NCBI RefSeq assembly: GCF_024169315.1
Contig: NZ_JALJWR010000001.1
Coordinates: forward strand, 827,501-891,500
DNA: 64,000 nt
From: Pseudomonas migulae
GTDB taxonomy: Bacteria; Pseudomonadota; Gammaproteobacteria; Pseudomonadales; Pseudomonadaceae
Reading direction: 5' to 3'
Shown: positions 43,799 through 54,316 of the stretch, in pieces
Numbering within the stretch: position 1 is the stretch's first letter
Layout of the letters: each line of letters begins with the position of its first letter
Notes under the pieces: generated by a model
Databases searched by the model: none
Told to the model about the DNA's origin: nothing
What the model saw: only the letters and a program-made list of their open reading frames with translations
Program-made: the position numbers and the translations under genes

Positions 43799-45079
43799 AT
43801 GCACCGATCGTTAACGCTCAGAGCTATCGTTTGTTTGAGTAGCCTGGCCCCGGGCACAATGCTTTACGCAGCATCGGACCCCCAGGTTGAAGCACTAAAA
43901 CAAGAACTCATGGAGTTGAAACAGCGTTATGAGGCACAACAGAACGCGCTGATGGTGCTCGAGCAGCGCGTTCGACAAGTAGAAGAAACACCAGCGACCC
44001 CTCCTCCCAAACGCCTGACCAAATCCCCTGCCGAACCGAGCAGGGGTGGCCAGACGGTGGCCGCCGGAGCGCCGGGAACCACGGGCAGTTCATACGGCCA
44101 ATCGCTCAAGGATGATTCCGAACCTGCGCAAAGCGTTTCCAACCTGTATGACGAAGCCAGCGGTTTCTTCGGAGGCGGCAAATTCAGTGTCGAAACCGGT
44201 CTGACCTACACGCACTTCGATACACGTGCGCTGACGCTCAATGGTTTCCTGGCACTGGATTCGATTTTCCTCGGCAACATCAACCTCGACCGCATCAAGG
44301 CCGACAACTGGACACTGGACCTGACCGCCCGCTACAACGTGGCGCAACGCTGGCAGTTCGACATAAACGTCCCCGTGGTGTATCGCGAATCAACGTATTC
44401 CTCGGGTGGCGCCGGTGGCGCAGGGCCCGTGACGTCGGACGCAACCGTTACCCGCGACCCGACCATCGGCGATGTAAACGTGGGCGTTGCCTACAAGTTT
44501 CTGGATGAGTCGGCCAACCTGCCCGACGCGGTGGCGACATTGCGCATCAAGGCACCGACCGGCAAGGATCCTTACGGCATCAAGCTGATCGAGGACCCGA
44601 ACAACGATAACCTCGCGGTCCCCGAGGACTTGCCGACCGGCAATGGTGTCTGGTCGATCACCCCGGGTATCTCGCTGGTCAAGACCTTCGACCCGGCCGT
44701 GCTGTTCGGCTCCCTGGCCTACACCTACAACATGGAGGATTCTTTCAGCGACATCAGCCCTCAGGTCGGCGCCAAGGTCAAAGGGGACGTGAAGCTGGGC
44801 GATTCCTGGCAAGTCGGCGCAGGCATCGCGTTCGCCTTGAACGAGAAGATGAGTATGTCGTTCTCGTTCACCGATCAGTTCGCCCGCAAGAGCAAGATCA
44901 AACCGGACGGAGGCGATTGGCAATCGATTTCCAACAGCGACTACAACGCGGCCAACTTCAACATCGGCATGACCCTGGCCGCCACCGATAACCTGACGAT
45001 CGTTCCCAACCTGGCCATCGGCCTGACCGACGACGCGCCAGACTTCTCCTTCAGCCTGAAATTCCCGTACTACTTCTGA
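43799..45079 (+). CDS. fapF: FapF, outer-membrane amyloid secretion channel
   Basis: 426 residues. Signal peptide ([13 protein letters not shown] ... LYA), then a coiled-coil segment ([20 protein letters not shown]) that forms the periplasmic trimerisation helix, a Pro/Gly-rich linker, and a C-terminal beta-barrel of about 250 residues ending [11 protein letters not shown], the usual outer-membrane C-terminal signature. FapF trimers secrete FapB, FapC and FapE. Start at 43799 chosen to begin the signal peptide. Confidence 0.94.
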   Translation: MHRSLTLRAIVCLSSLAPGTMLYAASDPQVEALKQELMELKQRYEAQQNALMVLEQRVRQVEETPATPPPKRLTKSPAEPSRGGQTVAAGAPGTTGSSYGQSLKDDSEPAQSVSNLYDEASGFFGGGKFSVETGLTYTHFDTRALTLNGFLALDSIFLGNINLDRIKADNWTLDLTARYNVAQRWQFDINVPVVYRESTYSSGGAGGAGPVTSDATVTRDPTIGDVNVGVAYKFLDESANLPDAVATLRIKAPTGKDPYGIKLIEDPNNDNLAVPEDLPTGNGVWSITPGISLVKTFDPAVLFGSLAYTYNMEDSFSDISPQVGAKVKGDVKLGDSWQVGAGIAFALNEKMSMSFSFTDQFARKSKIKPDGGDWQSISNSDYNAANFNIGMTLAATDNLTIVPNLAIGLTDDAPDFSFSLKFPYYF

Positions 45080-45096
45080 CCGCTTCACCTGAATGG

Positions 45097-45133
45097 AAAA
45101 GGCCCGCTGCGAGTTCATCGCAGCGGGCCTTTT
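45097..45133. terminator. Bidirectional terminator between fapF and the EBP gene
   Basis: AAAAGGCCCGCTGCGA (45097-45112), loop GTTCA, TCGCAGCGGGCCTTTT (45118-45133): a perfect 16-bp stem with A/T runs at both ends, suited to both converging genes. Confidence 0.93.
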
Positions 45134-45147
45134 CGTTTCGCCCCGCC

Positions 45148-46473
45148 CTAACGGATCTGATGCTTGTGCAATAGTCGGTAAAAGGTTGGCCGCGACACGC
45201 CCAGCACCCGGGCGGCGACACTCAGGTTGTCGCTGTGGCGGTTCAATACATCGCACAACGCCTGGCGTTCGGCGCGCGTCTTGTAGTCTTCGAGGGTGCC
45301 CATCGGTGCGGCGATTGTCTGCTGGCTGATCAGCCCCAGGTCGCGGGCCTCGATCTGCCGCCCCTCGGCCAGAACCAGCCCGCGGCGTACCCGGTTGGCC
45401 AGTTCACGCACATTGCCCGGCCAGTCATGCTTGCCCATGGCGATCAGCGCATCTTCGCTGAAACTGCGTGGACGACGGCCGGTTTCATGGCTGTAGAAAT
45501 GGGAAAAATGGTTGGCCAGCATCGACAGGTCACCATGGCGCTCACGCAGCGGCGCGGTGACCACTTGCAGTACGTTGAGGCGGTAGTACAAATCTTCGCG
45601 GAAGCGCTTCTTCTCGATGGCGGCTTCCAGGTCAATATGGGTTGCCGCCAATACCCGCACATCCACAGGAATCGGCTGACTGCCGCCCACGCGCTCGATG
45701 TGTTTTTCCTGGAGGAACCGCAACAGGTTGGCTTGCAGCTCCAGGGGCAGGTCGCCGATTTCGTCGAGAAACAGGGTTCCGCCGTTGGCGGCTTCGATCC
45801 GTCCGACCTTGCGTTGATGGGCGCCCGTGAAGGCCCCCTTCTCGTGGCCAAACAGTTCGGACTGGATCAAGTGTTCGGGAATCGCGCCGCAATTGATCGC
45901 AACAAAGGGTTTGCTGTGCCGCTGGGATTGTCGATGGAGGGTGCGGGCGACCAGCTCTTTGCCAGTCCCGCTCTCACCACGAATCAACACCGGCGACTCG
46001 GTGGGCGCCAGTTTGCTCAGCAGTTTGCGCAGCTCGCGAATCGGCTTGCTGTCGCCGAGCAGCTCGTGTTCGGGCTGATCGATGTGAACCGTGCCCTGGC
46101 CACGCAGGCGTGCCATGCCGAACGCCCGGCCGAGCGTCACCTGAACCCGGGACACATCGAACGGCAGGGTGTGGAAGTCGAAAAACCATTCGCAGACAAA
46201 GTCCCCGACATTTTGCAGTCGCAGGACTTCCTGGTTGAGCACGGCGATCCATTCGGTGCCGCTGCGGCTGATCAGTTCCTTGACGGCCTCGGGGCGCTCC
46301 AGGTGAAACGGCTGCAAACGCAACAGACCGACATCGCAGGTTCGGTCGGCAGCATTTTCCAGCGTACAGCTATCAACGTCCCAACCTACAGCGCGCAACC
46401 CTGGCAGGAGACGATGGCAGTCGTCGCACGGGTCCACCACTAACAGACGTCGTAACGCAGGCGCTTCGATCAT
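45148..46473 (-). CDS. Sigma-54 enhancer-binding regulator (VpsR-like), probable fap regulator
   Basis: 441 residues. N-terminal receiver-like domain without a clear phosphoacceptor site, similar to VpsR (LLVVDPCDDCHRLLPGLRAV). Central AAA+ domain: Walker A GESGTGKE (166-173), GAFTGA (213-218) intact for sigma-54 contact, Walker B GGTLFLDEIG (231-240). C-terminal Fis-type helix-turn-helix (AARVLGVSRPTFYRLLHKH). Convergent with the fap operon, whose promoter has the sigma-54 pattern, so it is the natural candidate activator; VpsR relatives bind cyclic di-GMP, but that is not shown here. Confidence 0.85.
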   Translation of the reverse strand: MIEAPALRRLLVVDPCDDCHRLLPGLRAVGWDVDSCTLENAADRTCDVGLLRLQPFHLERPEAVKELISRSGTEWIAVLNQEVLRLQNVGDFVCEWFFDFHTLPFDVSRVQVTLGRAFGMARLRGQGTVHIDQPEHELLGDSKPIRELRKLLSKLAPTESPVLIRGESGTGKELVARTLHRQSQRHSKPFVAINCGAIPEHLIQSELFGHEKGAFTGAHQRKVGRIEAANGGTLFLDEIGDLPLELQANLLRFLQEKHIERVGGSQPIPVDVRVLAATHIDLEAAIEKKRFREDLYYRLNVLQVVTAPLRERHGDLSMLANHFSHFYSHETGRRPRSFSEDALIAMGKHDWPGNVRELANRVRRGLVLAEGRQIEARDLGLISQQTIAAPMGTLEDYKTRAERQALCDVLNRHSDNLSVAARVLGVSRPTFYRLLHKHQIR

Positions 46474-46816
46474 GACTGTTCCTTGGCGCCAAATTTTAGG
46501 AAATATTATTAAAAACAGTCATTTGGCAGACCCGACTGTAACATTAGCAATAATTTGACGTTGTCTTGTATCGATTGACTATAGGAAGGCCGTGTAAGCA
46601 GTTATAAGAAGCAACTTTGATAGTTACCTAACGAGTCGAACCTTTCATCCAGCTTTCAAAGCCTGCCAGTACCCTGAACCGATGAAAGAAAGTTGAAATT
46701 TCTTTTAATTGTATGTGACCCACCCACGGGTTGCGGGCATCAGTACAAGTAACCAGCCGAACGGTAAGCCCAACCGACGGCACATCATTTGATTGGGCAT
46801 ACAGAGAGAAGATCCC
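46474..46816. other. Intergenic region between the EBP gene and a small ORF
   Basis: About 340 bp, AT-rich, with the divergent promoters. TTGACG at 46555-46560 followed by ACTATAGG near 46578 is a possible plus-strand promoter. No further gene or strong hairpin seen. Confidence 0.45.
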
Positions 46817-47083
46817 ATGACCGCCCCGCTCCGTATCAACGAAGCTCTTTTGATTGCCGACCGCGCATTCCAGCCTTTTCAATGCGTGGCCTGGGCTCCA
46901 CAAGACGGCAACGGCGAACTCAGCCTGACCGTCATCGACCGCACCAATACCTGCATTGGCCGCAAACAGATTCAAAGCAGTGCCTATACCGATCCGGCAC
47001 AACTTGAACAGTTTCTGGAAGAAGCCCGTAAAGAGCTGAGCCAGGAAGGTTATGCGCTGCAATCGTGGTCGATGCCACACTAA
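46817..47083 (+). CDS. Small conserved hypothetical protein
   Basis: 88 residues (TAPLRINEALLIADRAFQP ... CVAWAPQDGNGELSLTVID ... QLEQFLEEARKELSQEGYAL). Soluble, alpha/beta in appearance, no signal peptide. Start at 46817 preferred over 46793, since AGAGAAGA precedes it. Family not recognised. Confidence 0.65.
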   Translation: MTAPLRINEALLIADRAFQPFQCVAWAPQDGNGELSLTVIDRTNTCIGRKQIQSSAYTDPAQLEQFLEEARKELSQEGYALQSWSMPH

Positions 47084-47090
47084 AGCGTCT

Positions 47091-47115
47091 TGCGGATTAC
47101 TACCGGTAATCCGCA
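47091..47115. terminator. Perfect hairpin downstream of the small ORF
   Basis: TGCGGATTAC, loop TACCG, GTAATCCGCA: a 10-bp perfect stem 8 bp after the stop codon. No T-run follows, so it may be a weak terminator or an mRNA-end structure. Confidence 0.5.
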
Positions 47116-47363
47116 CCCTCCCCTTGATCGTAAGTATGCTGGCCCTATTGGCCCACCACACTTGCGACGTCCGTTTGTTCGAACTTCCCAAGGCCAATTA
47201 ATTGGCTGGCTTTTCAGTGGTTCGAAAAGACACTGTTCTGGCACAAAGCGACCCTCCACCTGTTAGTTCTGTCAGTTGTGGTTCCGCTCATTCAGGCGTT
47301 GAATACTTCTCCAGTCGCCCCCCCCTATTCCTGGATCAAGACGACTCGCAAGGAGATGCGTGC

Positions 47364-48653
47364 ATGTCAATCCAGTCCGCTTTAGCCTTACCCGCAGCGT
47401 TGAACGACGCCGGAAAACTCGACGAGTCCTTTGCCGGCTCCGGCAAAACCCAAGTGTATTTCCCCGGCAGCACCTCCAGCATGGCCAATGACGTCGCGAT
47501 TGATTCCGCGGGCCGATTGCTGATTGCCGCCAAAGTCGGCACACCGGGCGGCAGCCGCTTTGGCCTGGCGCGCCTGCTCGAGGACGGCTCGGCGGATCTG
47601 GCCTTCGGCCAACAAGGCTGTGTCATCAGCCAGTTCGAACCCGGCTTCGAGGCCATGGCCGGCAAAGTCCTGCTACTGGCCGATGGGCGCATTCTGGTGG
47701 CCGGCCTGCACTATGAAAGTGCGCATCGCACACTGCCCGCCTTCGCACTGTTCAATCAGCACGGCAAACCGGTCCAGTCATTTGGCAACAACGGACGTTG
47801 TGTCGTGCGCCTGCCGGGCAATCTTTCCCAAGGCGTGCGCGATGCCTGGTTGCCGCCTGGCGTGCCGGGCGCCGAAGCGTGTGATGTCCGTGTACAGGAC
47901 AACGGGCGAATCCTTTTGCTGGCCAATCATCATTTCGAACTGGCCGATCATGTCGGCGTACTGATACGGCTTCACCCCGACGGCTCACTGGACGATACCT
48001 TCAACGGTCGCGGCTTCGTGCTGGTCAGGCACCTGCTGATGAACACCTGGCTGAGCAGCCTGCTGGTGCAACCTGACGGCCGGATTCTGGTCGGCGGCTC
48101 GATCAATTTCCCGGAAGAAGGCCTGCTGGCGCGTTATCACAGCGACGGCAGCCTCGACGACAGTTTCGCCGTGGATGGCTTCATGAGTTTCATGGCACAG
48201 GAGCGTTACGCTCAGGTCAGCCAGATCGTCCAGCACGACAACGGCGACTTGCAATGTTTTGGCAGCACCCGCGACCCCATGCAATGCATGACCCTGAAGG
48301 TCCACAGCAACGGACGCCCGGACATTCACTGCAACGGCGGCCATCCGCAATTGCTGGAAATTGGCCACAGCGGCTGCCAGTGGACCGCCGCGCAGGTCCT
48401 TGCGAACGGCAGCGTGCTAACCGTTGGCGCCACGATCGGAGGCGTCGAAGCCGATTTCATTCTGGCCCGGCATCTGCCCGGCGGACAGCTCGATTGCAGC
48501 TTTGGCAATGGCGTCGGCTGGGTCCGCACTCGCCTGAGTCGCGGCCCGAATACTGCGACCTCGCTGGCCGTGCAGGCCGATGGCAACATTGTCGTAGGCG
48601 GCTATTCACTGGATGGCAACTACCGGGCATTCGTCACGCGGTACCTGGGATAG
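47364..48653 (+). CDS. Delta-60 repeat protein
   Basis: 429 residues built of delta-60 repeats (beta-propeller-like): successive LDESFAGSG, ADLAFGQQG, VQSFGNNG, LDDTFNGRG, LDDSFAVDG and LDCSFGNGVG, each followed about 20-30 residues later by a xxDGRILV-type strand (LADGRILVAG, QPDGRILVGG, QADGNIVVGG). The start at 47364 has AAGGAG at good spacing. No signal peptide is seen, so its location is unclear. Function unknown. Confidence 0.85.
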   Translation: MSIQSALALPAALNDAGKLDESFAGSGKTQVYFPGSTSSMANDVAIDSAGRLLIAAKVGTPGGSRFGLARLLEDGSADLAFGQQGCVISQFEPGFEAMAGKVLLLADGRILVAGLHYESAHRTLPAFALFNQHGKPVQSFGNNGRCVVRLPGNLSQGVRDAWLPPGVPGAEACDVRVQDNGRILLLANHHFELADHVGVLIRLHPDGSLDDTFNGRGFVLVRHLLMNTWLSSLLVQPDGRILVGGSINFPEEGLLARYHSDGSLDDSFAVDGFMSFMAQERYAQVSQIVQHDNGDLQCFGSTRDPMQCMTLKVHSNGRPDIHCNGGHPQLLEIGHSGCQWTAAQVLANGSVLTVGATIGGVEADFILARHLPGGQLDCSFGNGVGWVRTRLSRGPNTATSLAVQADGNIVVGGYSLDGNYRAFVTRYLG

Positions 48654-48731
48654 GCACCCCGACATTTCCTGCGCTTGATCTTCCCTTCGGCTTACGGCAA
48701 CTTGCGCGCTTCTTAATACAAGGAGCAGCCG

Positions 48732-50234
48732 ATGTCCGGTTCAATGGCCCAGGCGTTCGCGCATAATTTTCTCGGGCATTCACCTCGCTGGTACAAGGCC
48801 AGCATTCTCGGTTTCCTGATTCTCAACGCCCTGGTGCTTTGGACCGTGGGTCCGGTAGCCGCCGGTTGGCTGCTGGTGCTGGAATTCATCTTTACCCTGG
48901 CCATGGCGCTCAAGTGTTATCCGCTGATGCCCGGCGGCCTGCTGCTGATCGAAGCGTTGCTGCTGAAGATGACCACGCCCCAGGCGCTGTATGACGAACT
49001 GATACACAACTTTCCGGTGATCCTGCTGCTGATGTTCATGGTGGCGGGTATCTACTTCATGAAGGACCTGCTGCTGTTTCTGTTTTCACGCCTGCTGCTC
49101 GGGGTGCGCTCCAAGGCGTTGCTGGCGTTGATGTTCTGCTTTCTGTCGGCGTTTCTCTCGGCGTTTCTCGACGCCTTGACCGTGACCGCCGTGATCATCA
49201 GCGCAGCCGTGGGGTTCTACTCGGTGTATCACCGTGTCGCCTCGGGCAATGATCCGCGTCAGGACAGTGAATATGGCGATGACCAACACCTCCCAACCCT
49301 CCATCACGCGGACCTCGAACAGTTCCGCGCCTTTCTGCGCAGCCTGCTGATGCACGGAGCCGTCGGCACTGCATTGGGCGGCGTGTGCACCCTGGTCGGC
49401 GAGCCACAGAACCTGCTGATCGGCCACGAAATGGGCTGGCACTTTTCTGAATTCTTTCTGAAAGTCGCCCCGGTTTCGCTGCCGGTGCTGGTGGCGGGCC
49501 TGGTGACGTGCGTGCTGCTGGAGAAATTGCGCTGGTTCGGTTACGGCACGCTTCTGCCGGACAACGTGCGTGCCGTGCTGGCCAACTATGCCGCCGAAGA
49601 CGACGCCGAACGCACCTCGCGCCAACGCGCGGCGTTGATTGTTCAAGGGCTGGCGGCGTTGATTCTGATTGGCTGCCTGGCCTTCCACGTGGCGGAAGTG
49701 GGCCTGATCGGCCTGATGGTGATCGTGCTGATTACCGCCTTCACCGGCATCACCGACGAGCACCGCCTCGGCACTGCGTTCAAGGATGCCATGCCGTTTA
49801 CGGCGCTGTTGGTGGTGTTTTTCGCAGTGGTAGCGGTGATTCACGATCAGCAGTTGTTCACGCCGCTGATCCAGTGGGTGCTGGCGCTGCCGGCAGATCA
49901 GCAACCGGGCATGCTGTTTATTGCCAACGGTTTGCTGTCGGCCATCAGCGACAACGTGTTCGTCGCGACCATCTACATCACCGAAGTGAAACAGGCCTTC
50001 ATCTCCGGCCACATGAGCCGTGAACATTTCGAGACCCTGGCGATCGCGATCAACACCGGCACCAACCTGCCGAGCGTAGCGACGCCCAATGGTCAGGCGG
50101 CGTTTCTGTTTCTGCTGACGTCGGCGATTGCACCGCTGATTCGCCTGTCGTATGGGCGGATGGTGTGGATGGCGTTGCCGTATACGGTAGTGATGGGTGT
50201 TCTTGGGTGGTATGCGGTGAGTTACTGGTTGTAA
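48732..50234 (+). CDS. nhaB: Na+/H+ antiporter NhaB
   Basis: 500-residue polytopic membrane protein with the NhaB pattern from its N-terminus ([20 protein letters not shown]), [40 protein letters not shown] and [20 protein letters not shown]. Exports sodium in exchange for protons. AAGGAGCAG precedes the ATG. Confidence 0.95.
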   Translation: MSGSMAQAFAHNFLGHSPRWYKASILGFLILNALVLWTVGPVAAGWLLVLEFIFTLAMALKCYPLMPGGLLLIEALLLKMTTPQALYDELIHNFPVILLLMFMVAGIYFMKDLLLFLFSRLLLGVRSKALLALMFCFLSAFLSAFLDALTVTAVIISAAVGFYSVYHRVASGNDPRQDSEYGDDQHLPTLHHADLEQFRAFLRSLLMHGAVGTALGGVCTLVGEPQNLLIGHEMGWHFSEFFLKVAPVSLPVLVAGLVTCVLLEKLRWFGYGTLLPDNVRAVLANYAAEDDAERTSRQRAALIVQGLAALILIGCLAFHVAEVGLIGLMVIVLITAFTGITDEHRLGTAFKDAMPFTALLVVFFAVVAVIHDQQLFTPLIQWVLALPADQQPGMLFIANGLLSAISDNVFVATIYITEVKQAFISGHMSREHFETLAIAINTGTNLPSVATPNGQAAFLFLLTSAIAPLIRLSYGRMVWMALPYTVVMGVLGWYAVSYWL

Positions 50235-50243
50235 ACACGGTCA

Positions 50244-50336
50244 AATGTGGGAGCGGGCTTGCTCGCGAAAGCGGTGTGTCATTCAACATTAAGTTGTCTG
50301 ATACACCGCTTTCGCGAGCAAGCCCGCTCCCACATT
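50244..50336. repeat. REP-like inverted pair (family A)
   Basis: AAATGTGGGAGCGGGCTTGC and its exact reverse complement, with the inner stretch CGAAAGCGGTGT/ACACCGCTTTCG also paired, so the perfect arms reach about 36 bp. Between convergent nhaB and the HAD gene. Confidence 0.92.
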
Positions 50337-50348
50337 TGTTTTGTGTCG

Positions 50349-51170
50349 CTAGTGAGGGAGGATGTACCGCTCAATCGCCTGCGCCGCACCGTCTTCGGTA
50401 TTGGCCCCGGTCACCACGTCAGCCTGACGCTTCACCGCCTCTTCCGCCTGCCCCATGGCGATCGACAAGCCCGCGCGGTGAAACATGGCGGGGTCATTGC
50501 CGCCATCGCCCATGGCCGCCGTCTGCTCGAGCGGCACACCGAGGAACTCGGCCAGCGTCGCCAGCGCATCGCCCTTGTTGGCTTGCATCGCGGTCACGTC
50601 GAGGTAAATCGGCTGTGAGCGCGACACCTGTGCCTGGCCCTCGACCCTGGGCAGCAACTGCGCCTCCAGCTCAATCAATAACTGCGTGTTGTTGCTCGCC
50701 GCGACGATCTTGTCGATGTGTTCCAGATACGGCTCAAAACTGTCCACCACCACCGGCGGATACCCCAGGCCATGCTGCTCCCGCGGCACCATCGGCCCGG
50801 TCGGGTCTTTCACCAGCCAGTCGCCGCCGCTGAACACCCACACCTCGATGTCCGGCAGATCGGCAAACAGCGCCAACGTGGTCAGTGCGGCCGTGGCCGG
50901 CAAGTAATGCGCGACCAGCAGACTGCCATCAGGATGGACGATCGTGCCGCCGTTGAAGGCCGCCGTCGGTAGATCGACGCCCAAGGCTTCGATCTGCTGC
51001 AACATGGCTTTCGGTGGCCGGCCAGTGGCAAGGCTGAACAACACGCCCGCCTCGCGCAACGAACGGACGGCTTCGATGGTGCGCTGGCTGAGGCTGTGGT
51101 CCGGCAATAACAACGTGCCGTCCATGTCACTGAGCAGAAAACGGATGGTGTGTGGCGTGATCTCACTCAT
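50349..51170 (-). CDS. Cof-type HAD hydrolase (sugar-phosphatase-like)
   Basis: 273 residues. HAD motif I FLLSDMDGTLL, motif II region FSLATGRPP, motif III lysine in MQANKGDALATLAEFLG and motif IV AMGDGGNDPAMFHRAG, with the C2-type cap of the Cof family. Start at 51170 overlaps the zwf stop (ATGA), so translated with zwf; it may remove a phosphorylated by-product of the pathway, which is inference. Confidence 0.88.
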   Translation of the reverse strand: MSEITPHTIRFLLSDMDGTLLLPDHSLSQRTIEAVRSLREAGVLFSLATGRPPKAMLQQIEALGVDLPTAAFNGGTIVHPDGSLLVAHYLPATAALTTLALFADLPDIEVWVFSGGDWLVKDPTGPMVPREQHGLGYPPVVVDSFEPYLEHIDKIVAASNNTQLLIELEAQLLPRVEGQAQVSRSQPIYLDVTAMQANKGDALATLAEFLGVPLEQTAAMGDGGNDPAMFHRAGLSIAMGQAEEAVKRQADVVTGANTEDGAAQAIERYILPH

Positions 51171-52690
51171 CCGAGGCCATGCCACACGCGACCGTCGCGA
51201 GTCAGCAGGTCTTCCGCCGCCGGCGGTCCGTCTTCACCGGCCGCGTAAGTCTGCACACTCGCGTCCTGCTGCCAGGCATCGAGGAAGGGTTGTACCGCGC
51301 GCCAGCCGTTTTCGATGTTGTCAGCACGCTGGAACAGCGTTTGATCGCCGGTCAGGCAATCGTAGATCAGGGTTTCGTAGCCGGTGGACGGCTGCATTTC
51401 AAAGAAATCCTTGTAGGCAAACCCCAGTTCGATATTGGCCATTTTCAACGCCGGGCCTGGCCGTTTGGCCAGAAGATCGAACCACATGCCTTCATTGGGC
51501 TGAATCTGGATCCGCAGATAGGTCGGTTGCAGCTCATCGACCTCGGTATCACGGAACTGCGCGTAAGGCGCCGGTTTGAAGCAGATGACGATCTCGGTGT
51601 CGCGCACGCTCATGCGCTTGCCGGTACGCAGGTAGAACGGCACGCCGACCCAGCGCCAGTTGTCGATCATGACTTTGAGCGCCACATAGGTTTCGGTCGT
51701 GCTGTCGGGCGATACGTTGGTTTCCTGGCGGTAACCCGGCAACGGCTTGCCGTCGATTTCACCGGCGCTGTATTGACCGCGCACCGAATTGGCCCGTGCC
51801 TCTTCGGTGGACCAAGGGCGAATCGCCCCCACCACTTTGGCTTTCTCGCCGCGAACTGCATCGGCGCCGAAGGCAGCCGGGGGTTCCATTGCAACCATCG
51901 CCAATAGCTGGAACAGGTGATTGGGCACCATGTCCCGCAAGGCGCCAGTGTGCTCATAAAAACTGCCACGGGTTTCCACGCCGACGGTTTCCGCGGCGGT
52001 GATCTGGACGTGGTCGATGTAATGGTTGTTCCAGAAGGCTTCGAACAGGCTGTTGGAGAACCGGCTGATCAGAATGTTCTGCACGGTCTCCTTGCCCAGA
52101 TAGTGATCGATCCGGTAGATCTGGTTTTCCGTCATCACCTTGAGCAAGCAAGCGTTCAAGGCTTCGGCGGTGTGCAGATCCGAGCCGAACGGTTTTTCGA
52201 TCACTACCCTTCTGAAAGCTTCCGGTGACTCTTGCAGCAAACCGGCGGCGCCGAGACGACGCACCACTTCGCTGAAGAAACGTGGCGCGGTGGCCAGATA
52301 GAACACCGCGTTGCCAGTGCCGCTGGCGGCGATTTTGTCCGCCAGCGCCTGATACGTACTGTCGTCCAGGAAGTCGCCCTGGACGTAGCTGATGCCTTTG
52401 GCCAGTTTGGCCCACAACTGCGGATCAAGGGCCTGATCGCCCTTGCCCACCTTGCTCGCCACTTCAGCGCGAATGAAATCTTCGAGCTTCTGCGCAAAGG
52501 CCTCATCGGTGATTGCGTTGTGGTCAACGCCGATGATCCGCAAGCCATCGCCAAGCAGACCGTCGCGACTCAGGTTGTACAGCGCCGGCATCAGCAAGCG
52601 CTTGACCAGGTCACCGTGGGCACCGAACAGGAACAGCGTGGTCGGTGGTGCGGGTTCTGCCTTGGATTTGTTGCGGATCAATCGGGTCAT
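51167..52690 (-). CDS. zwf: Glucose-6-phosphate 1-dehydrogenase
   Basis: 507 residues. N-terminal nucleotide site [20 protein letters not shown], where the usual GASGDL reads GAHGDL, and the catalytic segment [15 protein letters not shown] with the essential His. Oxidises glucose 6-phosphate to 6-phosphogluconolactone. It is not next to pgl/edd as in the main Pseudomonas zwf locus but between gnd and a HAD gene, so it is probably a second isozyme. Overlaps both neighbours by four bases. Confidence 0.94.
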   Translation of the reverse strand: MTRLIRNKSKAEPAPPTTLFLFGAHGDLVKRLLMPALYNLSRDGLLGDGLRIIGVDHNAITDEAFAQKLEDFIRAEVASKVGKGDQALDPQLWAKLAKGISYVQGDFLDDSTYQALADKIAASGTGNAVFYLATAPRFFSEVVRRLGAAGLLQESPEAFRRVVIEKPFGSDLHTAEALNACLLKVMTENQIYRIDHYLGKETVQNILISRFSNSLFEAFWNNHYIDHVQITAAETVGVETRGSFYEHTGALRDMVPNHLFQLLAMVAMEPPAAFGADAVRGEKAKVVGAIRPWSTEEARANSVRGQYSAGEIDGKPLPGYRQETNVSPDSTTETYVALKVMIDNWRWVGVPFYLRTGKRMSVRDTEIVICFKPAPYAQFRDTEVDELQPTYLRIQIQPNEGMWFDLLAKRPGPALKMANIELGFAYKDFFEMQPSTGYETLIYDCLTGDQTLFQRADNIENGWRAVQPFLDAWQQDASVQTYAAGEDGPPAAEDLLTRDGRVWHGLG

Positions 52691-53667
52691 TTTTTCGCAG
52701 TCTCCACATGGCCGCCGAAGCCGAAGCGCTGGGCCGAGAGAATCTTGTCGCCAAAGGTGCCCTGCCCGCGCGAACGGTAGCGGGAGAACAGCGAGTTCGA
52801 CAGCACCGGCACCGGTACCGATTGTTCCATGGCCGCTTCGATGGTCCAGCGACCTTCACCGCTGTCAGCCACCGAGCCCGAGTAACCGTCGAGCTTCGGA
52901 TCGCTGGCCAGCGCATCGGCGGTCAGGTCGAGCAGCCACGACGAGACCACGCTGCCACGGCGCCAGACTTCGGCGATGTCAGCGACATTCAGATCGAAGC
53001 GCTGATCTTCCGGCAGGTTGGTGCTGGCCTTGGTCTTGAGGATGTCGAAGCCTTCGGCGAAGGCCTGCATCATTCCGTATTCGATGCCGTTATGGATCAT
53101 CTTCACGAAATGGCCGGAGCCTGCAGGACCGGCGTGGATGTAACCGCGCTCGGCGCGATCGTCGTCCGACTTGCGGTCCTTGGTGCGAGGGATATCACCG
53201 ATGCCCGGTGCCAGGCTTTCGAACAGCGGATCGAGGCGCTTAACCACCTCGGCTTCGCCGCCGATCATCATGCAGTAACCACGCTCCAGGCCCCAGACGC
53301 CGCCGGAAGTGCCGACGTCGACGTAGTGCAGGCCTTTTTCCGACAGGGTTTTCGCCCGGCGGATGTCGTCCTTATAGAAGGTGTTGCCGCCGTCGATGAT
53401 GGTATCGCCGGGTTCGAGCATGTTGCTCAGGGTGTCAATGGTGTCTTCGGTCGGTGCGCCGGCCGGCAGCATGACCCAGACCGCTCGTGGTTTGGCCAGG
53501 CCAGCGACCAGGGCCGGCAGGTCGATGACGCCTTTGGCGCCTTCGGCGGCCAGGGTATCGACGAAGGCGGTATTGCGGTCGTAAACAACGGTGGTATGCC
53601 CGTTGAGCATCAGGCGCCGCGCAATATTGCCGCCCATGCGGCCCAGTCCAATAATCCCGAGTTGCAT
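52687..53667 (-). CDS. gnd: 6-Phosphogluconate dehydrogenase, short (NAD-type) form
   Basis: 326 residues. N-terminal Rossmann motif [18 protein letters not shown], substrate motif [20 protein letters not shown] and catalytic [19 protein letters not shown] with the active-site Lys. The length is that of the short decarboxylating family (about 300-330), not the 468-residue NADP enzyme. The start at 53667 (MQLGIIGLG) is at the Rossmann strand. First gene of the coupled gnd-zwf-HAD unit, which completes an oxidative pentose phosphate route. Confidence 0.93.
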   Translation of the reverse strand: MQLGIIGLGRMGGNIARRLMLNGHTTVVYDRNTAFVDTLAAEGAKGVIDLPALVAGLAKPRAVWVMLPAGAPTEDTIDTLSNMLEPGDTIIDGGNTFYKDDIRRAKTLSEKGLHYVDVGTSGGVWGLERGYCMMIGGEAEVVKRLDPLFESLAPGIGDIPRTKDRKSDDDRAERGYIHAGPAGSGHFVKMIHNGIEYGMMQAFAEGFDILKTKASTNLPEDQRFDLNVADIAEVWRRGSVVSSWLLDLTADALASDPKLDGYSGSVADSGEGRWTIEAAMEQSVPVPVLSNSLFSRYRSRGQGTFGDKILSAQRFGFGGHVETAKK

Positions 53668-53937
53668 GTGCTGATGCTCCCTACTACAAATAAAGTGTGT
53701 CAAAGGTTATAGCCCAACGCGACTCATTCGACTTAGTCCAGCGAGGAGGCATGAAGTTTCCGGGCATTGTGCCCGATCCTGACTGATAACGTCCGTAATC
53801 GTGCCAAAGACACAGCGACCGTGAAAAATAAAAAAGTTCCCTTCCAGGGCAAAAGAAATCAAAATCAGCGCCGATAGTAAATAAGCACCGATGTCGGGGC
53901 GAATTTACAGTTGAGACAGCCATTTGCGAGGTGAGCA

Positions 53938-54120
53938 ATGGGCACAGTACAAGCAGCACGGCCAGCACAAACCCTTTACGTCACGATCCGTCGCGATGAA
54001 TTGCGCCAGTTGAAAGACGAGCGCGACCAGCTGAAGCAGGAAGTCGAGCAATTGCGCCTGTTGACGCAAGGCCTCCAGGCCCAGCCGAAGCCTGTCACAC
54101 TGCGTGCTCCCCACGCCTGA
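53938..54120 (+). CDS. Small coiled-coil protein
   Basis: 60 residues, with a charged heptad-like helix RDELRQLKDERDQLKQEVEQ and Leu spacing typical of a short coiled coil; TLYVTIRRDEL precedes it. GAGGTGAGCA lies directly upstream of the ATG as a ribosome-binding site. No signal peptide. Function unknown. Confidence 0.65.
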   Translation: MGTVQAARPAQTLYVTIRRDELRQLKDERDQLKQEVEQLRLLTQGLQAQPKPVTLRAPHA

Positions 54121-54134
54121 TCTCCTCGCCTGAA

Positions 54135-54161
54135 TCGGAAGCAGCCCTGCGCTGTTTCCGA
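54135..54161 (+). terminator. Possible terminator hairpin
   Basis: TCGGAAGCAGC and GCTGTTTCCGA form an 11-bp stem (one G-U pair) with loop CCTGC, 15 bp after the small coiled-coil gene. No T-run, so weak. Confidence 0.45.
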
Positions 54162-54316
54162 AATGTCCTCCCGATTCGCCTGCACGCAGCTCACAAAACT
54201 TTCACACGTCCTTGTTGATACTCCGGCCCGATATGGCCGCCGGTATTCGCGCGGCGCCCGTTCGTCGGCGACTTTCATGTCCCGGCGGTGGAAAGTGATT
54301 CTGGCTGGAGCGCGCA

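Noticed and set aside
39876..45079. Curli (csg) system
   Set aside because: Repeat pattern, C39 peptidase and barrel with coiled-coil N-terminus are Fap features; no CsgG-, CsgE- or CsgF-like gene is present.
46793..46816. Upstream start for the 88-residue small protein
   Set aside because: The added MGIQREDP has no ribosome-binding site, while AGAGAAGA precedes the ATG at 46817.
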